Part shown: positions 50,306 through 57,611 of the stretch, piece after piece
Layout: the number at the start of each line of letters is the position of its first letter
Position numbering within the stretch: position 1 is the stretch's first letter
From: Methylomonas subterranea
GTDB lineage: Bacteria; Pseudomonadota; Gammaproteobacteria; Methylococcales; Methylomonadaceae
NCBI RefSeq assembly: GCF_024505185.1
Contig: NZ_JANIBJ010000019.1
Span: 1-64,000, forward strand
DNA: 64,000 bases
Direction of reading: 5' to 3'
Notes under the pieces: model-generated
Databases searched by the model: none
Told to the model about the DNA's origin: nothing
What the model saw: only the letters and a program-made list of their open reading frames with translations
Position numbers and translations under genes: made by a program

Positions 50306-51274
50306 ATGTCAGACACCGCCGCATTGTCCAAGGCACAAAAACAAGCCATACGCTGGCAATCCCGACTTGGCGAACGCGACTGCCCGCCGCAAGTCAGGCG
50401 GGATTTTGAACAATGGCTGGCCTCCTCTCCGGAAAATGTCGAGGCCTTCAATACGATTCAATATTTTTGGGATCAATTCGGACTGTTGTCCTCGGTCGGC
50501 GAATCGGAAATCAAGGAGGCCCGGCGCTTTGCCAAACAAGCGCAATCCGGTCGCCGTATACGGAATGTGTCGCTGTTGGCGCTTGTCGCGCTGGTCGGCT
50601 TGAGCGCGTTTCAACCCGATTGGGCACTCAAACTGAGTTCGCGGCATTACCAAACCGCCAGGGGCGAAACGACCGACATCGAACTGAGCGACGGCGGTTC
50701 GATTAAACTCAACACGGATAGCGACATCCGCGTGGCCGATCTGTTCGGTTGGCGCAAGGCCTGGCTGAAGCGGGGAGAAGCCTGGTTTACTATTCATCAC
50801 AATCCCGGGCAACCGTTCGAAGTCGTGACGACGCATGCACAAATCAGGGACATCGGCACTCAATTCAATGTGTATTCCGATGCCAATAAAACCACGGTCA
50901 GCGTGCTGGAAGGCGAAGTGGCGCTCGCTTCGGCCAACGGCGAAGCGCTACGCTTAACGGCTAACCAACAAGGCAGTATCGAGAATTCAGGTCGTGCCGG
51001 CGAAAAGACCGAGATTAACGCCGAAACGACCGGCTCCTGGCGTTCCGGAGTTTTGATCTTTCAAAATCAGCGTTTACACCAGGTATTGCGGGAACTTGCG
51101 CGCTATCACCTTGCGGAATTCAACGTGCTGGAGCCGGCGGTCGCCAACTTGGTGATCAGCGGCCGCTTTTCGACCACCGATCTGAATGAAACGCTGAACA
51201 CCTTATCGCAAGGCATGCATCTCAATATCAAACAACAGCGAGCCGGGCAGTTTCTAATCAGCAAGGCGAAATAG
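50306..51274 (+). CDS. fecR: FecR-family anti-sigma / signal transducer
   Basis: 322 residues. A DUF4880-type N-terminal anti-sigma part (AIRWQSRLGERDCPPQVRRDFEQWLASSPENVEAFN) is followed by one TM at about 85-100 (NVSLLALVALVGLSAF). The FecR periplasmic domain follows (TARGETTDIELSDGGSIKLNTDSDIRV, FEVVTTHAQIRDIGTQFNVY, VSVLEGEV), with a C-terminal STN-like tail. It relays receptor occupancy to FecI across the inner membrane. Confidence 0.93.
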   Translation: MSDTAALSKAQKQAIRWQSRLGERDCPPQVRRDFEQWLASSPENVEAFNTIQYFWDQFGLLSSVGESEIKEARRFAKQAQSGRRIRNVSLLALVALVGLSAFQPDWALKLSSRHYQTARGETTDIELSDGGSIKLNTDSDIRVADLFGWRKAWLKRGEAWFTIHHNPGQPFEVVTTHAQIRDIGTQFNVYSDANKTTVSVLEGEVALASANGEALRLTANQQGSIENSGRAGEKTEINAETTGSWRSGVLIFQNQRLHQVLRELARYHLAEFNVLEPAVANLVISGRFSTTDLNETLNTLSQGMHLNIKQQRAGQFLISKAK

Positions 51275-51712
51275 CGCCGCAAGGCTTTGGGGTGTAGGCC
51301 TAAAGCCATGGGCCGGCAAACATTTTCATACCGAAAAGTCAGGCTGGAACCGACGCATGTTCGCGCTTCGCCAGGACAGGTTCGCGACTACGCATCGTTC
51401 CTTGACGCCGCACTGTCGGCAATCGCAAGCAAATACCAAACTGTAGCAACCTGCAGTCAAAAACCCGTAAACCAGCGATCAGGGCAATTTTAGACCAGGA
51501 TTAAACGCAAATAGCGGGCGTTCAAACCGACATTATTTGCAAATGAAATATGTCACTGGCCATCGGCGGCAGCCGGCCAATTTGAGACATTCAAGAATTT
51601 CCGGTTATGTCGCTATTTAAGCAGTAAGCAGTCCTTCAATCATTAGTTCGGTAGTCCAATGAAATCAAAAGCGATTCTAACGCTACCAGCGATACAATCC
51701 CTATCTGCTTTA
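51275..51712. other. Left edge of the accessory island, no gene seen
   Basis: About 440 bases after fecR. Base composition changes toward AT after about 51500. There is a GCTTCGCCAGGACAGGTTCGCG segment near 51366 but no clear att duplication or IS end. Short frames here have no homology I recognise. Confidence 0.4.
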
Positions 51713-52435
51713 TTAAGCCGCAATCCGATTAGTAAGTTTAGAACTAACTCGTCCATAGATATAAATCAAAGGCCGATCTTCGGTTCCATTAATACGTTCA
51801 ATTACGCCAGCAACTATATCGCTATCCAACCAACGAACGAAGGCAGGACTCTGAACTTTATTTACATATCCAATTTTTCTGCCTGTAACCTCGATTCTCA
51901 CAGCTTGATGATCATATTCATTTTCCGGCTCGACAGCGAAAACAACAGGCATTCCAACTGAAATATCTTCTAAAGAAATGGCTTTCTGATAACGGAAGCC
52001 AGCCACTTCAATATAAAACTCATGCGGCGCACTAACACCATCAAATGGATTGATTAGTGAGAAGCCATCGTTAGGCAATTTTGCTCCTGTGTGACCAAGC
52101 AACGCAAAGTCAGATATAACTGCATCGGGCGCCAGTCGCCATTGCTCAAGATATTTATTAAAATCGCCACGTCTTCTAGGAGGTATTCGACGCAAAAATG
52201 TCTCTAAAATATTCTCGCTGTATTCTTGATTTAGCTTGCGAAATGCGGGATAGCACATAAATCCTTCGGCACAAGCATTGGTAAAATCGTCGGTATTGGG
52301 CAAATAGCGAAACACACAATTACCATTGATCAGGCATATCTCACCAATGACAAATCTTTTCCGAGATTTGCCTTCTGGCGATTGCCAAACCAATAACAAA
52401 CGGCTTGGTTGGTGAATATGGCGTATCAGATTCAT
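51713..52435 (-). CDS. HipA-N-like plus HIRAN domain protein
   Basis: 240 residues. Residues 10-128 resemble the N-terminal subdomain of HipA-type kinases (GEICLINGNCVFRYLP, YSENILETFLRRIPPRRRGDFNKYL, FALLGHTGAKLPNDGFSLI). Residues about 138-235 are a HIRAN domain: EFYIEVAGFRY, VGMPVVFAVEPENEYDHQAV, IEVTGRKIGYVNKVQSPAF, YGRV. HIRAN domains bind DNA 3-prime ends in HLTF. The start overlaps the upstream kinase-like gene as TAATG. It looks like a HipS-type subunit fused to a DNA-sensing module. Function is inferred only. Confidence 0.75.
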   Translation of the reverse strand: MNLIRHIHQPSRLLLVWQSPEGKSRKRFVIGEICLINGNCVFRYLPNTDDFTNACAEGFMCYPAFRKLNQEYSENILETFLRRIPPRRRGDFNKYLEQWRLAPDAVISDFALLGHTGAKLPNDGFSLINPFDGVSAPHEFYIEVAGFRYQKAISLEDISVGMPVVFAVEPENEYDHQAVRIEVTGRKIGYVNKVQSPAFVRWLDSDIVAGVIERINGTEDRPLIYIYGRVSSKLTNRIAA

Positions 52436-53421
52436 TACAGTTGGTTTACTTCTGCTTCAATAGTTCTTTGTCTCGATATAACTAAATGACTAATAAAATC
52501 AGCACGTTTTTGGGTTAATGGAACCGGTAAGGAGTATTGCCTGCAATTTTCCATGATAGAACGTAATCGATCAGGATCAAATAAAGCCAGTTTTTCTCTG
52601 ATACGACCTTTCAACGTTGGAAATTTTACTGCTAAGTCCAGTATGAGGTCCACGTGCCGGCATTGTAGTTCGTCTTTTGACTGCCAGCGAAGGTGGTGTC
52701 TACCTCTTCTGATGTAGGCCGCCATTTTATCTGGTTGGTAGAAGTCATCCATTTTCGATTCCAATATTTCATAACCAAGGCTCGTGCCATTATCAAAAAC
52801 AGGCGACATTCTGACGTGTCTAGCTAGCACTTGGTTCCATAGCAATTCCCAATTGTCCTGATGGCGATCTGTGTTACCGATTATGGCGTCAAACAAGAGC
52901 ATATCGCACCAGAAAATTAGCCAATTGTGTTCAAATGAAAAATTTCTATCTACAACCGCTAAATAACGAGCTATGGTAACAAAATTATGCTCCTTACCCC
53001 TTTTACGGTCATAACCTGGAATCATGTCCACCATGATATCACCACCAGGAACCCGCCTCTCTTCTGGCTGATCGGGGTAATTCAAAAACCATTCTATTAA
53101 GGCGCCACAAACGTTATTGTCACTATCATAAGCAACAAAAGCCGGTGGCACGGGCACATCCAACATACAACCAATTCGATAGGCAACGATTTCCGCCCAG
53201 TATTGATCCGGATGACACCGCTTTCCCTTCTGAAAAGAATGCTTGAATAAATACCGATGACCCGGAATCAGAAAATCATATCCAGGTTGACTCGGACTTA
53301 TCAGAAGTGACTTATCACGTGCACCCTCTGGATAAATTTCAAATTCATCATCCCCCTTCCAGTTAGCAATGTCGATTGTTTGATTGACCGGCTGATCAAT
53401 CCATTGACCTTCACGTCCCAT
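52435..53421 (-). CDS. HipA-like (HipT-type) serine/threonine kinase core
   Basis: 328 residues containing the kinase part of HipA without its N-subdomain. A putative P-loop SLLISPSQPGY is followed by K60 in RYLFK and helix YWAEIVAYRIGCML with E77. The catalytic loop is DAIIGNTDRHQDNW with D185, H187, D189 and N190. The metal-binding DFG equivalent is PVFDNGTSLGYE with D210. All key residues look intact, so it should be active. No HipB-like HTH gene lies upstream. The separate downstream gene supplies a HipA-N-like domain, recalling HipBST but with the kinase first and a HIRAN fusion. Confidence 0.78.
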   Translation of the reverse strand: MGREGQWIDQPVNQTIDIANWKGDDEFEIYPEGARDKSLLISPSQPGYDFLIPGHRYLFKHSFQKGKRCHPDQYWAEIVAYRIGCMLDVPVPPAFVAYDSDNNVCGALIEWFLNYPDQPEERRVPGGDIMVDMIPGYDRKRGKEHNFVTIARYLAVVDRNFSFEHNWLIFWCDMLLFDAIIGNTDRHQDNWELLWNQVLARHVRMSPVFDNGTSLGYEILESKMDDFYQPDKMAAYIRRGRHHLRWQSKDELQCRHVDLILDLAVKFPTLKGRIREKLALFDPDRLRSIMENCRQYSLPVPLTQKRADFISHLVISRQRTIEAEVNQL

Positions 53422-53570
53422 ACAAGCTTAATTTTCTAATTCTTAAAACTAACGGACTTGTAATACACTTTATTCGATCTTCAAAAACAATAAGCGCCAA
53501 AGCTCTGATTATGTTATTAATTGTTAATAATACGCATTGAGAATGAACAGCAGTGCAAAATCCATCAAAC

Positions 53571-55559
53571 CTAATCGTAAGGGTGCACTGCCTCTTCAAT
53601 TTTCCTAAAAAGCGATCTCTCAACATTTCGGTAATTATCTGCCAAAGTAGTAGTGGACGAAATCAAGCGAAGCGAAGACAAAGGCTTTGGATGCTGAGCA
53701 GGTAGTTTTGCAATTACGTCCTCTACAATCACTGCTCGGACAGACTTCACACCCGAAGCCAAACAATGGAAGAACCTCGTATTGCCGTCAATCAGAACTA
53801 GCGTGTCTGCGTTCAAACGCTCTAGTACTGGCGGAGTAACTATTGTACCCGAATCATTGAGTAGCTTAACTTGGTTGACTTCAAACAGGTCACAGCTGTT
53901 TGCCCTTAAATCCTGAATATGCTGTTTTATCTGGAGAAGCTTGAACTCCTTCACCGCCTCCTGCAAAACTAAAACCTTGTCGGATACCTCAACATCGGCA
54001 AGCTTAAACTTTGCTTGAGCGTACTGATGGACATTCTTAAGTCGGTTGAATAGTTCTAGATCTGATATCCTTTCGTAGGGTAGAGACCTTTTGGAGTTTG
54101 GCTTCTGTGTCCAATGACCAGTGAGACTCTCTGCCAGCATTTCTAGAATAGCAGGGTCGCCATCATGAGAGTAGAAACGAACCGACTCCTGAGCATATGA
54201 ATTAGGGGTATCGACATTGCTATCAAAAGTGGTCAAAATCGCACTCGCCTTATCTGTGCCCACATCAAAGACGAATCCGTCGAATCTCGGCTTGAGCTCC
54301 CCCAGCCTGTATACTATATCGGCTCCCAAACCTGACAATAGCCATTGTCGACGCTTTTCATCCAGCTTCTCGGGTTGTGATGTCACGCAAACAATTTGAA
54401 CACCACGCCTTGCAACGGACAAGAGTGTTGGGAAAATAAAATCCACCCAATACATCGACGTTCCGACTGCGAAAAAAACCTGGCTACACTCTTGTAGCTC
54501 CTGTACCAACATCAGCATCTTTTCATCGAAACCCCGGAATAACGGTGCTGACGTACTAGAGCGAACGTAGATACGCTCGTGACTTACGAAACTCCTGACT
54601 GCATCAATCCCTGCTTTATGTAGTTGAAGTTTCTCATTTTCGCCAACACCCACAAAATCGGTCGACTTTATCGACCCAGTAGGTATTGGAATGACATATG
54701 TGTTTTGTTGAAGGATCGCTTGAATGTAGGACGCACCATCAATTACAGCATTTGATAAACGGCCAGCAAAATCAGCTAGATCTGAGATACCCTTGCGAGT
54801 ATTTGCATCCTCAATCAAACGAAAAGCGAGCACACGCGAGAGCACCGAGCGCCCTTCTCCTGAATTAAGTAGCTCAGTGAAGACAAATGAAGGGAGGTTG
54901 CTAACAGCTCCACCATCCACCAATACAGACTGCTTGTTATCGACCGCTTGATAGAAGAAAGGGATGCTGCAAGAGCAACGCACTGCAAACGCTACCGCTT
55001 CATCCGGTGTCTTTTCTTTAGACCACTCCTTTGGTTTGCCGGTCGTCAAATCAGTCGCGACGATATGAAGTGGTAAGGTGAGTTCATGGAATTTTATTGG
55101 TCCAGTCTCGCCAGGTGCTCGCAGATGAGCTACCAAATTTTTCAGATTATCTTCCATCCAGTCTTCGAGAGGCTTTGAGCTGTAGAGTCCGGAATTTAGT
55201 GCCACCTTAGCAAAGACTCTCAGCTTGCCCCAGGTAATGCATTTCAAAAGCTTAAGCTTCCAGGTACGCTCGGCAAATACAGAGTCGCGAGAATCAGCCG
55301 CAGACTGGAACCGGGACAAATCCGTCCTCAGTAAAAGATCACTGAGGTACTTAGGAGATGCATTGGCAGCGATCAGTGCCGCTACGATGGAGCCACCAGA
55401 AGTCCCCGCCACTCGTCCAAAAGCTATACCAGCTTCGCGTGCTGCCTCATAAGCACCTGCGTGCGCCGCAGCTCGAACGCCACCGCCTTCGAATGCTGCC
55501 CAACAGTGTGTGAAGTATGTGGTAATCATGGGACCACGATCGTAGCCTGAATCGGTCAC
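53571..55559 (-). CDS. Patatin-like phospholipase with PLD-like and ParB-like C-terminal domains
   Basis: 662 residues from a GTG at 55559 with GGAGG 7 bases upstream, overlapping the nucleotidyltransferase stop as GTGA. The patatin catalytic set is intact: oxyanion EGGGVR at 24-29, GTSGGS with Ser54, and VDGG with Asp215. About 350-450 (FFAVGTSMYWVDFIFPTLLS, ARRGVQIVCVTS) resembles a PLD-like domain but lacks HKD residues. About 560-620 (TIVTPPVLERLNADTLVLID, GNTRFFHCLASGVKSVRAVI) resembles the ParB/sulfiredoxin fold. It is probably an effector that attacks membrane lipid. There is no signal peptide, so it is cytoplasmic. Confidence 0.75.
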   Translation of the reverse strand: MTDSGYDRGPMITTYFTHCWAAFEGGGVRAAAHAGAYEAAREAGIAFGRVAGTSGGSIVAALIAANASPKYLSDLLLRTDLSRFQSAADSRDSVFAERTWKLKLLKCITWGKLRVFAKVALNSGLYSSKPLEDWMEDNLKNLVAHLRAPGETGPIKFHELTLPLHIVATDLTTGKPKEWSKEKTPDEAVAFAVRCSCSIPFFYQAVDNKQSVLVDGGAVSNLPSFVFTELLNSGEGRSVLSRVLAFRLIEDANTRKGISDLADFAGRLSNAVIDGASYIQAILQQNTYVIPIPTGSIKSTDFVGVGENEKLQLHKAGIDAVRSFVSHERIYVRSSTSAPLFRGFDEKMLMLVQELQECSQVFFAVGTSMYWVDFIFPTLLSVARRGVQIVCVTSQPEKLDEKRRQWLLSGLGADIVYRLGELKPRFDGFVFDVGTDKASAILTTFDSNVDTPNSYAQESVRFYSHDGDPAILEMLAESLTGHWTQKPNSKRSLPYERISDLELFNRLKNVHQYAQAKFKLADVEVSDKVLVLQEAVKEFKLLQIKQHIQDLRANSCDLFEVNQVKLLNDSGTIVTPPVLERLNADTLVLIDGNTRFFHCLASGVKSVRAVIVEDVIAKLPAQHPKPLSSLRLISSTTTLADNYRNVERSLFRKIEEAVHPYD

Positions 55560-56371
55560 TGGCTGTCCTCCATAACTGATTCAAAAAAGGAGATGGCTGA
55601 GTCCGTCAAATCTAATATGCAATAAGTACGAATACCGTCTACCACCACTTGCCTTCTTTCGTTTGTATTGCACACTGAGACGAGGAAATCTCGTACGGTA
55701 TCGGAGAGTTCGCACTGCAGTCGCACCGCCAATATAATTGCTCTAGCCGCCTGAAAAAGTGGTTGCGCGACCTCGTCTGCAACAAAGTCGAGCACCCGTG
55801 TCTGTAGTGAAGAAACTGCTCCGGAATCCAGCAAACTTGCATGATGAAAAAATTGCATAGGCTTAAATACGACCGCGTTAACGTTGTAGTCAGCTGTTAA
55901 AGGTAGTTGTTCAAATGTGACGGGAAGTCGATGCCGCCTAATAAGAAATGTTTTGGGTAAGTCCCACGAATCGAGATGGATACTGGAAGCCTCTGTTCCA
56001 AATCCGCCAAATGGGTTACGAATCGCTGAACTGGGTAACGCTTGTTCAACCGATACCGAGCCATGCGTTACTAAGTCAATGTCTCGGGAAGTATGGTGGC
56101 GATTATTAATAAGCTCAGCGAGTCGATCACGAGCCCAGCCACCAAATATGACCGCCTCTAGTCCGAGAGATTGCATCTGGTGAATATAGTTGGACAGCAA
56201 CTCGTCTTTACATAACAAATCATCGAAACATTCTTGCAAATACTGGGCTGCGGAGATCAAAAATCTCTCGTTGTCACAAATATCGAGATGTAGATCGCGC
56301 CCTGTGGGGAGTCGATAAACTTCAATGGCTGGCAAACCTGAGCATTCTGTCATGTCAGTTGCTGTTATCAA
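55556..56371 (-). CDS. CCA-adding/poly(A)-polymerase-type nucleotidyltransferase
   Basis: 271 residues. The Pol-beta-like NTase core is IFGGWARDRLAELINN with G77-G78, R81 and D82, then TSRDIDLV with metal-binding D97 and D99. The motif TADYNVNAVVF at about 159 is equivalent to RRDFTINA of class II tRNA nucleotidyltransferases. It lacks the longer head/neck domains of a housekeeping CCA enzyme. It is coupled to a patatin effector downstream, a pairing that recalls CBASS cyclase plus patatin, although this is not a recognisable CD-NTase. Product unknown. Confidence 0.72.
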   Translation of the reverse strand: MITATDMTECSGLPAIEVYRLPTGRDLHLDICDNERFLISAAQYLQECFDDLLCKDELLSNYIHQMQSLGLEAVIFGGWARDRLAELINNRHHTSRDIDLVTHGSVSVEQALPSSAIRNPFGGFGTEASSIHLDSWDLPKTFLIRRHRLPVTFEQLPLTADYNVNAVVFKPMQFFHHASLLDSGAVSSLQTRVLDFVADEVAQPLFQAARAIILAVRLQCELSDTVRDFLVSVCNTNERRQVVVDGIRTYCILDLTDSAISFFESVMEDSQ

Positions 56372-56735
56372 TAATCTGAACTAACTTCACCTCATTGTGC
56401 ACGAGCAAGAAAGGAGGTAGTTAAGCAATAAACCGGAAAGTTCACTTTCACATAAATGTTTATCGATTGGTGAATATTTGAGCATTTTGCATACCATTGG
56501 TTAGAGGTATTAATGGCGGGTTATGTTGAAACTGCAGTCATTGAACCAGATGGGGCGATTGCGTGCAATGGGTCGTCAGCAACGATTCGCGGAGCATGAA
56601 AACAGACATTCCGGAACGTCTTCTTTCAGAAGAAACCAGTATCCGCAGAGGCTGATTAGGTCAAACGCGCATTTCGGGATTGTGTGGTACCGAACTTCCC
56701 AATGATTAAATGGCGACTGGTGGCACGACTGCTTG
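56372..56735. other. Intergenic region in the island
   Basis: It contains the promoter side of the nucleotidyltransferase-patatin pair. An AGGAGGTAG sequence on the plus strand near 56412 leads to no credible frame. No attachment-site repeat was recognised. Confidence 0.35.
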
Positions 56736-57012
56736 TTATAGCCAATCTTCCGCATCCTGATGACCTAAAATAGTCATGATTTCGACTGTGCCACCATTGA
56801 TCCGGTAATAAATGCTGTCGGTGCCGCCTGTATCCGGCACGGATAGAGTCAACCGCCTGATATAAATATGGCTGTTCAGCGATGTGTGCAAAACGATATA
56901 GCATCCCTTGATGATATTGATCGGCTCGCTGATTACCGTGCGTTTTAACGCCGTATAACCAGATTCTCTTCAAATCGGCGCGGGCTTTTTTCGAAAGTTT
57001 ATAAGAGCCCAT
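56736..57012 (-). pseudogene. ParE-family toxin disrupted by frameshift
   Basis: The first 60-odd codons read MGSYKLSKKARADLKRIWLY through YQAVDSIRAGYRR in ParE style. At about 56828-56835 the frame must shift to continue as GTDSIYYRINGGTVEIMTIL then GHQDAEDWL and a stop at 56736. Several bases seem to be missing where the family has a few residues before GTDSIYYR. Without the shift the frame continues to 56656 with non-family sequence. The toxin is probably inactive while its antitoxin gene is intact. Confidence 0.82.
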
Positions 57013-57250
57013 CTTGCCGAGCTTCTTCCTTGAAGTTGGCCAATAATTCGTCCGGCTGCTCGTCGATAAAACCGCTCTGTTCCGCTTTAATCAGTTCAGA
57101 ACGAATATGCTCGATTTCAAGCTGCCGCCGCCGTGCCTGCCGGATAAGATCGTTAATCGCCTCGCTCTTACTGCTGTACTCTGCACTGGCCACTTGGGCT
57201 TTCAACCATTCGTCGTTGGGTTCCGATATGGATATGCTTTGTCTTACCAT
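56999..57250 (-). CDS. parD: ParD-family antitoxin
   Basis: 83 residues from the ATG at 57250 with AAAGG 7 bases upstream; the frame is open to 57328. Ribbon-helix-helix N-terminus (VRQSISISEPNDEWLKAQVASAEYSSKSEAINDLIRQARRR), then the toxin-wrapping tail (IEHIRSELIKAEQSGFID). It overlaps the broken toxin gene by 14 bases. It can still autoregulate and may neutralise related ParE toxins. Confidence 0.88.
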   Translation of the reverse strand: MVRQSISISEPNDEWLKAQVASAEYSSKSEAINDLIRQARRRQLEIEHIRSELIKAEQSGFIDEQPDELLANFKEEARQDGLL

Positions 57251-57611
57251 GGTCTGACCTTTCAAAAACAGGTTATGCACCAATATAGCACCAATTTCGC
57301 ACCACATAAAACAAAATACAGCGTCCAAAAAACCTACGTTTTCTGGTAGCTATCTCCTGCCCGTTACCGATATACAAGGCTTTCTGAGTCGATAAACCTA
57401 TTCCACAATACAAGTTCCAGCTCGCAGGGTGGATAAGCCCCGCGCATCCGTCATGATTGCCGAACAATTACAGCAATACCATTAATTATCAGAGCATTAC
57501 AAAACATTTCCATGAGCCGGCGGGGTTATGCGAAAAAAGTTTGCAACTTTTTGAGGTGTTTTAAGGGGGTAAATCGATCTTATACGGGCGACCATTAAAA
57601 TTTAAGGAGAA
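57251..57611. other. Right edge of the island and receptor promoter region
   Basis: About 360 bases without a credible gene. The 3-prime end AATTTAAGGAGAAATG gives the receptor a strong ribosome-binding site. A FecI-dependent promoter is expected here but was not identified by eye. Confidence 0.4.

Noticed and set aside
55556..56371. Canonical CD-NTase of a CBASS system
   Set aside because: The motifs are GG-x2-RD and DYNVNA of the CCA/poly(A) class, not the GS-containing CD-NTase active site. Kept only as a CBASS-like analogy.
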